In this document: piece after piece, positions 18,612 to 26,970 of the stretch
Layout: the number at the start of each line of letters is the position of its first letter
Position numbering within the stretch: the first letter of the stretch is position 1
Assembly: GCA_019634575.1 (NCBI GenBank)
Contig: JAHCAY010000001.1
Coordinates: 2,604,001 to 2,668,000 of the forward strand
Direction of reading: 5' to 3'
DNA length: 64,000 nt
Source: Candidatus Didemnitutus sp.
Lineage (GTDB): Bacteria; Verrucomicrobiota; Verrucomicrobiia; Opitutales; Opitutaceae
Position numbers and translations under genes: made by a program
Notes under the pieces: model-generated
The model's database searches: none
What the model saw: only the letters and a program-made list of their open reading frames with translations
Told to the model about the DNA's origin: nothing

Positions 18612-18671
18612 ATGGCAAAGAAAAAAGCGGCCAAAAAGGCCACCAAGAAAGCCGGCAAGAAGAAGAAGTAA
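18612..18671 (+). CDS. Tiny Lys/Ala-rich basic peptide (19 residues)
   Basis: The frame encodes MAKKKAAKKATKKAGKKKK. AGGA lies 10 bases upstream of the ATG (18600-18603), the region before it is AT-rich, and a strong terminator follows within 31 bases, so this is a complete transcription unit. The composition matches the C-terminal tails of histone H1-like or HU-like bacterial proteins, suggesting nucleic-acid binding, but no fold is possible at this length. Similar short KA-rich frames are, from memory, common in Opitutaceae. Confidence 0.7.
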   Translation: MAKKKAAKKATKKAGKKKK

Positions 18672-18701
18672 CGCCCGTCGTTGCCTCTTGCTACCCCAAG
18701 C

Positions 18702-18733
18702 CGCCGGCTCTTCGGAGCCGGCGTTTTGTTTTT
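18702..18733 (+). terminator. Rho-independent terminator with TTCG tetraloop
   Basis: A 9-bp perfect stem CGCCGGCTC/GAGCCGGCG closes a TTCG loop and is followed by TTTTGTTTTT. It ends the tiny basic-peptide gene. Confidence 0.93.
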
Positions 18734-18873
18734 CTCAGAGGAGAATTCGCGGCATCTCGTTTTTCATTCCGAGTCCGCACCGCGGGTCGCGCATTCGCAC
18801 CGCCCCGATTTTTTTCGGCCACACGCTCAATCGCGCGCAGCAGCGCATCGTCCATTGGCGTGCTGGCTCACGC

Positions 18874-19782
18874 TTACTTGATCTGCTCCGGCCGGAATTT
18901 CCGCCAGTAGCGGGCGAGGCCGCCGACGCTCATCGCGGCGGGATCCGCCTGCTCGTAGGTGTCGAGCATCTCGTCGCTCAACCCCGCCATCTTCAACTCG
19001 GCGCGCACGCGCTGCTCGAACAGCGGAATGATTTTCTCCTCCGGCATCCCGATCTTCAACTCCTCGGCGATCCACTCCGCCCAGTCGAGCAGACGCTCGA
19101 CGAGCTCGTTGAGACGCTTCGCGGGATCGTCGATCTCGCCGAAGTGGGTGAAGAACACGCGCGCCGGCTGCAGCTTCATGATGCGCTGCAACGAGCCGAG
19201 CCATTGTTCGATGTTGATGTCCGGCGGCGGACACGGCGGCAGGCACGGGCCGCCGTCGATCACCACGCCCATGACGTCGCCGGAGAACAGTGTGCGCTCG
19301 CGCTCGAGCCACCACGCGTGGTGGTGCTGCGCGTGCCCTGGCGTGTCGAGCGCCGTGAACACTGTGCCGCCCGCTTCGACGATCTCGTTGTCCTGGACGA
19401 CGCGGAGCCTGTCGCCGCGCACGGGGCGCATGTCGCCCCAGAGGTAGCTCATCTGGTCGCCGAAAATCTTCGTGGCGCTCGCCAGCAGCTTCGCCGGATC
19501 GGCGAGATGCGGTGCGCCCTTCGGGTGCACGCAGACGGTCGCGCCGTATTCCTCCGCCCAGCGCCACGCCGCGCCGGCGTGGTCGAAATGGATGTGCGTC
19601 ACGAACACATGCGTGACGTTCTCCGGCCGCAACCCCGTGTGCAGCAGGCCCGCGACCGTGTTGTCGAAAATCGACTCCGGCCCGCAGTCGACGAGTGCGA
19701 GCTTCTCATCGCCCACCACGCCGGTGCCGATGACTTTCGGCCGCCCGAGATGCAGGCCGTCGATGAAACGGATCGCGCTCAT
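18874..19782 (-). CDS. MBL-fold metallo-hydrolase
   Basis: 302 residues without a signal peptide, so cytoplasmic. The metal motif THIHFDHAG gives H63, H65, D67 and H68. Further ligands are in LDTPGHAQHHHAWW and LFSGDVMG, and the terminal His in FFTHFGEI. A helical C-terminal part (about 225-302) resembles the glyoxalase-II/flavodiiron-like subclass. The substrate is unknown. The 3' end faces the basic-peptide terminator; a REP pair lies upstream. Confidence 0.9.
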   Translation of the reverse strand: MSAIRFIDGLHLGRPKVIGTGVVGDEKLALVDCGPESIFDNTVAGLLHTGLRPENVTHVFVTHIHFDHAGAAWRWAEEYGATVCVHPKGAPHLADPAKLLASATKIFGDQMSYLWGDMRPVRGDRLRVVQDNEIVEAGGTVFTALDTPGHAQHHHAWWLERERTLFSGDVMGVVIDGGPCLPPCPPPDINIEQWLGSLQRIMKLQPARVFFTHFGEIDDPAKRLNELVERLLDWAEWIAEELKIGMPEEKIIPLFEQRVRAELKMAGLSDEMLDTYEQADPAAMSVGGLARYWRKFRPEQIK

Positions 19783-19811
19783 CCGAGTGGCGCAGGCTTC
19801 GCGCCTGCAAG

Positions 19812-19883
19812 GTAGCCGGCGGCCTCCGGGCGCCGGTGTTGCGCACTCGCATTGCCAACCCGCGCCCGGAAGTCGCGGGCCAC
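19812..19883. repeat. Pair of inverted REP hairpins (BIME-like)
   Basis: A GTAG (19812-19815) precedes a 21-base imperfect hairpin (19816-19836, CCGGCGGCC/GGGCGCCGG). An inverted copy is at 19859-19879, ended by CCAC, the complement of GTGG. The left stem carries paired changes relative to the other copies (CCGGCG with CGCCGG rather than CCCGCG with CGCGGG), so pairing is conserved. It lies between the MBL hydrolase and yebC. Confidence 0.85.
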
Positions 19884-19900
19884 CCGATGCGGCGCGGCCG

Positions 19901-20632
19901 TCACTTCACCGCCGCCCACACGCGCTGCACGTCGTCGTGGTCCTCGAGTTCCTGGAGAAACTCGCCGACCTCGGCGCGCTGCGCGTCGTTCAACTCGGGA
20001 AACTGTTTCGCGACGTAGCCGATTTCGGCGGTGATCACGCTCCAGCCATTGCTCTTCAACCAAGTCGCGACGGTGTGCACCGCGGTGCGGTCGCAGAGGA
20101 AACGCGCGCCCGAGGTGCCTTCGGGAATGTCGTCGTTCTCCGCATGCGTGAGCGGCGCGAAGTCGTTCGCGCCCGCCTCGATGCCGGCGGCCTCGAGGTC
20201 CGCGCCCGCCGCGGCGGTGTGCGCCTCGACGATGCCGGTGTGGTCGAAGAGAAATTTGTTCGAGCCGGCCAAGCCGAGCACGCCCTTCTTGAAGAGCACG
20301 CGGATTTCCGGCGCGGTGCGCTGGACGTTGTCGGTCATGCACTCGACGATCACCGGCACCTTGTGCGGCGCGTAGCCCTCGAAGGCGACGTGGTCGAGGC
20401 TGGCCTTCTCGCCGCCCGTGCCGGCGCCCTTGGCGATGGCGCGCTCGATCACGTCGCGCGTCACGCTCGCCTTCTTGGCCTTTTCCACCGCGGCGAAGAG
20501 CCGGGCGTTGGCGGTGAGGTCGCCACCACCGAGTTTCGCGGCGACGGTGATTTCCTTCACCAGTTTGCCGACGACCTGTCCCTTCTTGAGGTTAACGATC
20601 GCGCGTTTCGCGTGCAGCCATTGACGTCCCAT
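19901..20632 (-). CDS. YebC/PmpR-family protein
   Basis: 243 residues, the family length. It begins MGRQWLHAKRA, matching the family's basic N-terminus, with the conserved GGGDLTANARLFAAVEKAK, RAIAKGAG, YEGYAP-like FEGYAPHKVPVIVECMTDN and the C-terminal LEDHDDVQRVW. Members act as transcription regulators or, in recent work, help ribosomes past difficult sequences. Transcribed away from the lipoprotein gene. Confidence 0.93.
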   Translation of the reverse strand: MGRQWLHAKRAIVNLKKGQVVGKLVKEITVAAKLGGGDLTANARLFAAVEKAKKASVTRDVIERAIAKGAGTGGEKASLDHVAFEGYAPHKVPVIVECMTDNVQRTAPEIRVLFKKGVLGLAGSNKFLFDHTGIVEAHTAAAGADLEAAGIEAGANDFAPLTHAENDDIPEGTSGARFLCDRTAVHTVATWLKSNGWSVITAEIGYVAKQFPELNDAQRAEVGEFLQELEDHDDVQRVWAAVK

Positions 20633-20728
20633 AAGGCGGACAAAGTAGGCGGTCCGCCGCGCCCGCCGCAAGTGCCGAAACCTCGGGAGTTGCGAACCTC
20701 CGGCGGAAGTGCCTGTCTGCGGGCGTCC

Positions 20729-21157
20729 ATGAAGATTCTGGCCTGGCTTCTCCTCGGTTTCGCGGCACTCGCCGCCGGTTGCAGCTCGCTCACCACCGAG
20801 GGGCGGGTCGATCTCGGCAAGCGACGCCACATCTGGGTCGAGCAACGGCTGAACGACAACCTCGGGGTTGGCCGCATGATCGTGGGCGAGCTGCAGGCGC
20901 TCGGTTACGCGGCCGAGGTCGGTCCGCTCACGATGATGCCGGACGCCACCGACCTGATCGTCACCTACGATGCGCGCGAGGAATGGGATTTTCGCGCCTA
21001 TCTCATCGAGCTGAACGTCGCGGTCCGCCCGATCAAGGACTACAACGTCATCCTCTCCACCGCACGCTACTTTCACCCCGGCGTGACAAAGAAATCGTCG
21101 GACAAGATGATCCACGAGCTGATGACGAAGCTCTTCCCGCGCTGCCACGCGGCGTGA
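20729..21157 (+). CDS. Lipoprotein of unknown function
   Basis: 142 residues. A type II signal peptide ends in a lipobox (FAALAAGCSS), so the mature protein is lipid-anchored at Cys21. The remaining domain looks like a small alpha/beta fold with alternating strands (ADLIVTY-like TDLIVTYDAREEWDF, YNVILSTARYF). No named family is recognised with certainty; it is like DUF4136-type lipoproteins in layout. It is divergent from yebC. Confidence 0.82.
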   Translation: MKILAWLLLGFAALAAGCSSLTTEGRVDLGKRRHIWVEQRLNDNLGVGRMIVGELQALGYAAEVGPLTMMPDATDLIVTYDAREEWDFRAYLIELNVAVRPIKDYNVILSTARYFHPGVTKKSSDKMIHELMTKLFPRCHAA

Positions 21158-21214
21158 GCGGTCGAGCGCTGCCGCGCGCCCGCGCATCCTTCAAGGGCGC
21201 GTCTTCAAAATACC

Positions 21215-21299
21215 TTGTCATCGCGAGGCCCACAGAGCGGGCCATGGCGATCCAGCTGGATTGCTTCGTCGGCTCGCTCGGCGGGACTCTCGCGACGCC
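21215..21299. repeat. Dispersed imperfect inverted repeat (GTCATCGCGAG type)
   Basis: Two arms of about 40 bases meet at CCAGCTGG (21252-21259). The left arm reads TGTCATCGCGAG ... GCGATCCAG and the right arm CTGGATTGC ... CTCGCGACGCC. This resembles a repeat family, GTCATTGCGAGG with GCAATCC, that I recall from many unrelated genomes. It encodes no protein. Confidence 0.6.
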
Positions 21300-21372
21300 A
21301 ATTTGAAGAAATTCCCATGTAGCGGAATTTGTGAGAATTTCGCCGCCCACCTCGCTCTAGCCTCCCCGCCCG

Positions 21373-21397
21373 GTAGCCCGCGACTTCCGGGCGCGGG
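21373..21397. repeat. Solitary GTAG-REP hairpin
   Basis: GTAG at 21373-21376 followed by the 21-base imperfect palindrome CCCGCGACTT...CGCGGG at 21377-21397. It is just beyond the 3' end of the OPT transporter gene. Confidence 0.85.
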
Positions 21398-21418
21398 TTC
21401 TCCCTCAGCGATGCGCGC

Positions 21419-23419
21419 TCACCCCAGCAACACGTTCATGATCGCGTTGCCGATGCCGACCAGCGCGGAGCCCGAAATCAGGCCCGCGCAGATCGATTCG
21501 TAGCCCTCGACCCAGAAATCGTGGCCCTTCGTGCCCGGCGTCGGGTTCTGGCGTCCTTTCCACCAGAAGATCATCGCGCCGATCCACATCATGAAGCACG
21601 ACGCCGGCGGCAGCACCACGCCGAGGCCGACGGAAACGGCCGAGATCGGGAAACGTCCCTTGGTTTTGATGCGCAGAATCTCGAACGTCGCCGCCGCCAC
21701 CGCCGCGACGATCATCGAGATGATCGCGGAGGGCGGCAGGCTGTGCACGCCTTTCGCGATGATGTCCGCGACGCCTTTCCACTGCATCGCGGCCGGCATC
21801 GGAAACTGTTCGGAAATGATCGTCGTCGTCGAGCGCACGCCCTCCTTGTTGGCCGGCGCAAAGAGCAGGAAGAACAGCGGCGTCACCGCCAGCGCGCCCG
21901 AAAAAATGCCGATCATGTGCCCGATCGCCTGCTGCCGCGGCTTCGCGCCGAGCATGTAGCCCGGCTTGATGTCGGAGAGCAGACTCGCGGCGTTGGAGGA
22001 GATTTCCGCGGTCATGCCGGCGGGCAGGATGTTGCTCGCGGGATTCGAGCGGTCGATCGCGCCCATGGTGAACTGCGTGATCTTCGCCAGCGAGCCGGTC
22101 GGCATCCACGACGTGAGCGCCATGGAGTTCGTGCAAATCACCGCCAGCACGACGATCAGCGGCAGCGACAGGAACGACAGCAGCCACGGCACGCCGAAGA
22201 ACGCGTGATTCACCCACGCGCCGAGCACACCGAGAATCGGCACGCCCACGAACGACAGCCACAGCGGCAGCTCGATGTCGCGCAACACATCCTGTTCCGG
22301 CGCCGTGCCGGCCGCAGGCGCGGCCTTCTTGCGGAAGAGCGTCGCGAACGCGCGCGTGAACAGTTCCGGCTTGCTGAACAGGCCGACCATCGCGCCGACC
22401 ACCATCATCACCACGCCCCACCAGAGGGCCCACTGGTTCACGATCTCGCCGCGCGAGATGTTCACCAATACCCCGCTCGGCGCGAGGTAGCTCTTGATCT
22501 CGCCACGCTGGATCATGATCGGCGCCAGCACCGCGTAGCTGAGGACCGCGCCGAGCAGGCAGCTCGTCGCCACGCGGATGCCCATGAGACCGCCGACACC
22601 GAGCATCGCCGCATCGAGCGTCAGCCGCAGGCCAAGGTGCTTGAAATCGGTGCCGAGGATCTTCGGGACCCACCAGGAATACTTCGCCGCCGCCGCGTAG
22701 TAGTAGTTGTCGATCGTCTCCTCGAAATACCACGGCTCCTTCATCCCCGCCCACTGGTGCATCCGCAGCACCGTGAATTGCAGGAAGCGCATCCAGCCGT
22801 CGCTGATGAGAAATTGCCAGACGCCCGTCACGAGCGTCGTCACCGCGAGCAGCTTCGCCTTGAACAAGCCCGCCGCCTCCTGCCCCGTGTAGAGCGCATC
22901 GAGCACGACGCCCGCCGCGCGCCCTTCGGGGAACGGCAGCTGATCCTCGTTCACGAAACGCCGCTTCATCGGAAACGCCACCAGCACGCCGAGCGTGGCC
23001 ACGACCGCCATCCACACGATCATCTGCCACCACTCGAGGATGTGGCCGGTGATCACCATGTAGGCCGCGAGGCTCGTCGTCAGCGGCGTCACCATGTAAC
23101 CCGCCGCCGAGGCGATCGATTGCGTGGCGTTGTTCTCGAGGATGGTGAAATCCTGCGCGATGCCCGCCTTCGCCATCATCCGGAACATCGCGAAGGCCAC
23201 GATCACGGACGTGAGGTTCACGCCGATCGAGATGCCGGTCTTCGCTGCGATGTAGAGCGCCGTCGCCGCGAGCACGAAGCCGAGCACGAAGCCCGTGATG
23301 CCGGAACGCAGCGTCAGCTGGGGCATCTCGCCGCGATAGATATTCTCGAACCACCACCGATCCTTCTGCGCGCGGGTCCACGTCCGCGTCTGCTCGTCCG
23401 TCAATTGCTGGAGGGCCAT
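21419..23419 (-). CDS. OPT-family oligopeptide/metal-complex transporter
   Basis: 666 residues with about 15-16 hydrophobic helices. N-terminal motifs such as TLRSGITGFVLGFVLAATALYIAAKTGISIGVNLTS (split in segments here) and the NNATQSIASAAGYM, FPEGRAAG and SNPASNILPAGMTAEI motifs are typical of OPT proteins. It would import short peptides or metal chelates across the inner membrane. The ATG at 23419 follows GGAGG-poor sequence but starts right before the conserved region. Its promoter region contains the palindrome at 23561. Confidence 0.93.
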   Translation of the reverse strand: MALQQLTDEQTRTWTRAQKDRWWFENIYRGEMPQLTLRSGITGFVLGFVLAATALYIAAKTGISIGVNLTSVIVAFAMFRMMAKAGIAQDFTILENNATQSIASAAGYMVTPLTTSLAAYMVITGHILEWWQMIVWMAVVATLGVLVAFPMKRRFVNEDQLPFPEGRAAGVVLDALYTGQEAAGLFKAKLLAVTTLVTGVWQFLISDGWMRFLQFTVLRMHQWAGMKEPWYFEETIDNYYYAAAAKYSWWVPKILGTDFKHLGLRLTLDAAMLGVGGLMGIRVATSCLLGAVLSYAVLAPIMIQRGEIKSYLAPSGVLVNISRGEIVNQWALWWGVVMMVVGAMVGLFSKPELFTRAFATLFRKKAAPAAGTAPEQDVLRDIELPLWLSFVGVPILGVLGAWVNHAFFGVPWLLSFLSLPLIVVLAVICTNSMALTSWMPTGSLAKITQFTMGAIDRSNPASNILPAGMTAEISSNAASLLSDIKPGYMLGAKPRQQAIGHMIGIFSGALAVTPLFFLLFAPANKEGVRSTTTIISEQFPMPAAMQWKGVADIIAKGVHSLPPSAIISMIVAAVAAATFEILRIKTKGRFPISAVSVGLGVVLPPASCFMMWIGAMIFWWKGRQNPTPGTKGHDFWVEGYESICAGLISGSALVGIGNAIMNVLLG

Positions 23420-23560
23420 AGTGAGGTAACGCCGGCGAAACCTGCACACCCCCGCCGCGATGGCGAGAGCACAGTTGCCCTCAACGTTCGGACTGAGACG
23501 GACACACCAGCCGCTTCCCCACGGCCCGCCCAACGCCAGTCGATAATTGCCCCTCCGCGA

Positions 23561-23581
23561 ATTTGCCGTATTACGGCAAAT
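23561..23581. repeat. Palindrome, core TTGCCGTATTACGGCAA (left copy)
   Basis: Two 10-base arms ATTTGCCGTA/TACGGCAAAT around a single T. The last base abuts the ATG of the small HTH gene at 23582, so the hairpin would occupy the position of a ribosome-binding site. It also lies 142 bp upstream of the divergent OPT transporter. Confidence 0.85.
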
Positions 23582-23941
23582 ATGAACTACGCCGGAGGTG
23601 CTCGCCTCAACAACCTTCTTCGGTTGGCGGAGCTGTTGGAACTGCCCGCTACCGCGCTCGTTCAAGAATTGCGCCGGCGCATTCGGCACCCTGCGCGCCG
23701 GCGCGGCGGCACGCTGCGGCCTGGTCCCGAAACACCGTTGTGGTCCGCGTTGGCCGCCGCAATTCAGCCTCATCTGCGACCGCGGGGTGAGAAGTCGAAA
23801 CTCGCTCGCGTTCTCGGATTGAGCCCCGGCCGCATGCACGAGTTCTTTAACGCCAATTCCGCCATGCCGGATGCCGAGCGCGCGTTGTTTCTCCTGCTCT
23901 GGCTCGCCGAGAAGCAGAGTGGTCGCGAAAAAGGTCAGTGA
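23582..23941 (+). CDS. Small putative HTH protein bracketed by palindromes
   Basis: 119 residues, no family recognised with certainty. The N-terminal half is helical (RLNNLLRLAELLELPATALV, QELRRRIRHPARRRGGTLRP). The C-terminal half looks like a DNA-binding helix-turn-helix: KSKLARVLGLSPGRMHEFFN followed by AMPDAERALFLLLWLAEKQ. No Shine-Dalgarno is possible because the palindrome ends at the base before ATG. The same palindrome stands 21 bp after the stop. The whole unit (23561-23987) looks like a compact element, or an autoregulated gene whose product binds the palindrome. Translation is inferred from protein-like sequence only. Confidence 0.62.
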   Translation: MNYAGGARLNNLLRLAELLELPATALVQELRRRIRHPARRRGGTLRPGPETPLWSALAAAIQPHLRPRGEKSKLARVLGLSPGRMHEFFNANSAMPDAERALFLLLWLAEKQSGREKGQ

Positions 23942-23962
23942 GCGCGCCCGGTCGCTCCGAGC

Positions 23963-23987
23963 CAATTTGCCGTATTACGGCAAATTG
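23963..23987. repeat. Palindrome, core TTGCCGTATTACGGCAA (right copy)
   Basis: Two 12-base arms CAATTTGCCGTA/TACGGCAAATTG around a single T. It is 21 bp after the small HTH gene and 85 bp before the 3-methyladenine glycosylase start. Confidence 0.85.
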
Positions 23988-24072
23988 CCTTGGTGCGACA
24001 CGGAACACGATCCAAAGGCCGCGCTTCGCTGCTGACATAACGCTGTCGCGCCGCTGCGCTATCGTCGCGCCG

Positions 24073-24642
24073 ATGAAAAACCGCTGCCCCTGGGCCGAAG
24101 CCGAGGTCCACCACCATTACCACGACACCGAGTGGGGCGTGCCCGCGCACGACGACCGCCACCTGTTCGAAATGCTCATCCTCGAAGGCGCGCAGGCCGG
24201 CCTGAGTTGGACGACCATTCTCCAGAAACGCGAAAACTACCGGCGCGCCTTCGCCGGCTTCGACCCGGAGAAAGTCGCGCGCTTCGACGCCAGGAAACAA
24301 GCCGCGCTCCTCGCCGACCCCGGCATCGTCCGCAATCGCCTCAAGGTCCAATCCGCCCCGCTCAACGCCCGCGCCTTTCTCGCCGTGCAGGAGGAGTTCG
24401 GCACCTTCGACCGCTACATCTGGACCTTCGTCGGTGGCGCGCCGCTGCAGCCGAAACTGAAAACCCGCGACCAAATCCCGGCCACCACGCCCGTCTCCGA
24501 CGCCATGAGTCGCGACCTGCTCAAACGCGGCTTCAAGTTCGTCGGCTCGACCATCTGCTACGCCTTCATGCAGGCCACCGGGATGACCAACGACCATCTC
24601 GTCACCTGCCCCTGCCACCGCGAGTGCGCGCGGTTGGCGTGA
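24073..24642 (+). CDS. tag: DNA-3-methyladenine glycosylase I
   Basis: 189 residues, family length. It excises N3-methyladenine from alkylated DNA in base-excision repair. The N-terminus NRCPW and the HDTEWGVP motif, plus the C-terminal HLVTCPCHREC, supply the Cys/His zinc site; EGAQAGLSWTTILQKRENYR and GFKFVGSTICYAFMQATGM are the family signatures. The ATG at 24073 gives the standard N-terminus. Confidence 0.95.
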   Translation: MKNRCPWAEAEVHHHYHDTEWGVPAHDDRHLFEMLILEGAQAGLSWTTILQKRENYRRAFAGFDPEKVARFDARKQAALLADPGIVRNRLKVQSAPLNARAFLAVQEEFGTFDRYIWTFVGGAPLQPKLKTRDQIPATTPVSDAMSRDLLKRGFKFVGSTICYAFMQATGMTNDHLVTCPCHRECARLA

Positions 24643-24703
24643 TCGCACACGGCGCGCCACCGCGAAGACGAGCCACGGACCACGCCTTCGCCGTTCCGCC
24701 TTC

Positions 24704-25981
24704 TCACCGCGTCAGCCGGTAGATCAGCACTGCCGTGCGCTTCACCATCTCGGGCATGCTCGCGAGGTCCATGTATTCGCCCGGCGCGTGCGCGCCGCGG
24801 CCGCTCGCGCCCATGCCGTCGAGCGTCGGCAGCGGCGGCGACACGAACGACGCGTCACCCGCGCCGCGCGACTTCGGATCGTAGGCCTGCACTTCACCGT
24901 AGCCGAGGTCGCGACTCACGGCGTCGAGCCGTGCGAGCAAAGCGCGGTTGGCTGGCGTCGCCTCCATCGCCGGGTAACTGTCGCCCAGAAAACGCAACTC
25001 CGCCGAGGTGCGCGGCAAATGCTTCGCCACGATCGCGCGCATCTTCGCCTGCGCCTCCTCCTTCTGCGCACGGCTCAGGAAACGCAGGTCGCCGTTCACC
25101 AGCGCGCGCTGCGCGATGATGTTGCCCTTGCCCGCCGCCCGACCGCCAGTGCGCTCGAGCGCTACATCCGTGCCGCCGACGACGAGCGCCGGGTTGCAAG
25201 CGATGCCGTCCATCTTCCGCAACTCCGTGTGGAACTCCGCCAGGATGCGCGCCATCTCGAACACCGCACCGCTGCCCACGTGGTCCGCGAAGATCCCCGA
25301 CGAGTGCCCGGTCGCGCCCTGCACCTCGAGCTCCCAGCTGACGATGCCGCGGCGCGCGATCGTCGCCGTGTGGCCGACGGCGCCCTCGAACGCCAGCGCC
25401 ACGTCGCTGCGCGCGGCGGCGTCCCACAGATCCTTGCGACTGAGCGCCAACGGCTGCCCGGGCGCCTCCTCGTCGCCGGTCATCACCACGACGAGCTGCG
25501 TGTGCTCGAGCGCGCCGGCGGCATGCAGCGCCTTCAACGCATAAATCATCACGAGGTCGCCGCCCTTGATGTCGCTCGATCCGGCGCCGTAGGCCTTGTC
25601 GCCCTCGAGGCGGAATGCCCCGCCCGGCAACACGCTGTCGAGATGGCCGATGAGCAGCACCCGCTTGCCCTGCGAGCCCTTGCGCTCGGCGACGAGATGC
25701 CCGGCGCGCTTCGTCTCGGCGGGCAATGGCACGAACTGCGCGGCGAAACCGAGCTCGCTCAGCTGCGCGCCGAAGAAATCGCTCATCGCGCGCACGCCGG
25801 CGATATTCTCCGTCGCACTGTCGATCTGCACCGCCGTCGCGAGGTCGCGCACGAAATTCTCCCGTTGCCCGTCGACGTAGGCGGCGATCTTCGCCTCCTC
25901 CGGCGAGAGCTCCGCCCGCAACACGAGCGACGCAACCAACCCGACGACGACGGCCGATCCCAGACGGAAACGCGAAGACAT
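24704..25981 (-). CDS. Exported M20-family metallopeptidase
   Basis: 425 residues with signal peptide (about 1-23). The dinuclear zinc site is visible: His and Asp in LLIGHLDSVLPG, Asp in GAGSSDIKGGD, the Glu pair in MTGDEEAPG, and the C-terminal His in GRGAHAPGEYMD. A dimerisation/lid domain sits at about 210-330 (GATGHSSGIFADHVG). It resembles glutamate carboxypeptidase/ArgE-type enzymes, which cleave terminal residues from peptides or acylated amino acids, probably in the periplasm. Confidence 0.92.
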   Translation of the reverse strand: MSSRFRLGSAVVVGLVASLVLRAELSPEEAKIAAYVDGQRENFVRDLATAVQIDSATENIAGVRAMSDFFGAQLSELGFAAQFVPLPAETKRAGHLVAERKGSQGKRVLLIGHLDSVLPGGAFRLEGDKAYGAGSSDIKGGDLVMIYALKALHAAGALEHTQLVVVMTGDEEAPGQPLALSRKDLWDAAARSDVALAFEGAVGHTATIARRGIVSWELEVQGATGHSSGIFADHVGSGAVFEMARILAEFHTELRKMDGIACNPALVVGGTDVALERTGGRAAGKGNIIAQRALVNGDLRFLSRAQKEEAQAKMRAIVAKHLPRTSAELRFLGDSYPAMEATPANRALLARLDAVSRDLGYGEVQAYDPKSRGAGDASFVSPPLPTLDGMGASGRGAHAPGEYMDLASMPEMVKRTAVLIYRLTR

Positions 25982-26083
25982 GCCGCGTTGCTACACATTC
26001 CCGCGCGCGGGTCCAGTCGCGGCACACGCCGCGTTCGTCGCTGCGCGGTTGCGGCCAGGCGGGACGGGAGATTCTCTCGCGCC

Positions 26084-26923
26084 ATGGCGTTCACCTTCCC
26101 GAGCCTCTTCGACTTCGGCCTCGAACCCGCGGCGCAAGTCCTCGCGCGCGGCTTTTCCGACTACTTCGTCCCGATCCCCGCCACGCCGGCGATGCTGCTC
26201 GGCATGGTGCGCGGCGACAGCGTCGATCTCACCGTCAGCCGCGTCGCCGTGCGCGACGGGCAACCGGTCGGCGCGGCCCTCATCGCGCGGCGCGGTTGGA
26301 CGTCCCGGCTCGCCGGCATGGCCATCGTGCCGGAAGCGCGACGCACCGGCGTCGGCCGCGCTCTCATGGACCAATTGCTCGCCGAAGCTCGCGCCCGCGG
26401 TGAGCGCGCGATGGTCCTCGAAGTCATCGAGCAGAACGCGCCCGCCGTGCAGCTCTACGAGGCGTGCAGTTTCAAAAAAATCCGCCGCCTCACCGGCCAC
26501 GCCGGCCGGCCCGAAACGCCGCAAACCGACGCGGCAGCCACGGCTGCGCTCGAGGAAATCGATCCCCGCGCCCTTGCGTCGCTCGTCGCCGAACACGGTT
26601 TGCCCGACCTGCCCTGGCAAATCTCCGCCGAGACCATCGCGCAAGCCACGTCGCCCGCGCTCGCGTTCCGCCTCGGACCGTCGGCGTTGTTACTCTCGTC
26701 GCCCGCCGCCGAAACCGTCGCCCTCCGCGCCATCGTCACCGAGCGCGCGCACCGTGGTCGCGGTCATTCGCTCGCGCTGTTGCGTGCAGTAATGACCAAA
26801 TTCCCCGGCAAGGAGTGGCGCGCCTCCGCGATTTTCCCCGAGGAAATGGGCGAAACCTTCACCGCCGCCGGGCTGACGCGCACGCCGCTCTCGCAGTGGC
26901 AGATGACGCGACCGCTCGCCTGA
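26084..26923 (+). CDS. GNAT-family N-acetyltransferase
   Basis: 279 residues. The N-terminal GNAT domain (about 1-140) has the acetyl-CoA loop in MAIVPEARRTGVGRALMDQL and the following ERAMVLEVIEQNAPAVQLYE. A second, degenerate GNAT-like half (about 165-279) retains AIVTERAHRGRGHSLALLRA, so this is a tandem two-domain form. Substrate unknown. GGGAG lies upstream of the ATG. Confidence 0.88.
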   Translation: MAFTFPSLFDFGLEPAAQVLARGFSDYFVPIPATPAMLLGMVRGDSVDLTVSRVAVRDGQPVGAALIARRGWTSRLAGMAIVPEARRTGVGRALMDQLLAEARARGERAMVLEVIEQNAPAVQLYEACSFKKIRRLTGHAGRPETPQTDAAATAALEEIDPRALASLVAEHGLPDLPWQISAETIAQATSPALAFRLGPSALLLSSPAAETVALRAIVTERAHRGRGHSLALLRAVMTKFPGKEWRASAIFPEEMGETFTAAGLTRTPLSQWQMTRPLA

Positions 26924-26970
26924 ACGGTTTCGCGGTTGCAATCCGGGCGCGCTGAGTAGCTTGGAGCCGC

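Noticed and set aside
21521..23581. Upstream extension of the small HTH gene across the OPT transporter on the plus strand
   Set aside because: It is antisense to a canonical transporter and has shadow composition; only the part after the palindrome looks like a protein.
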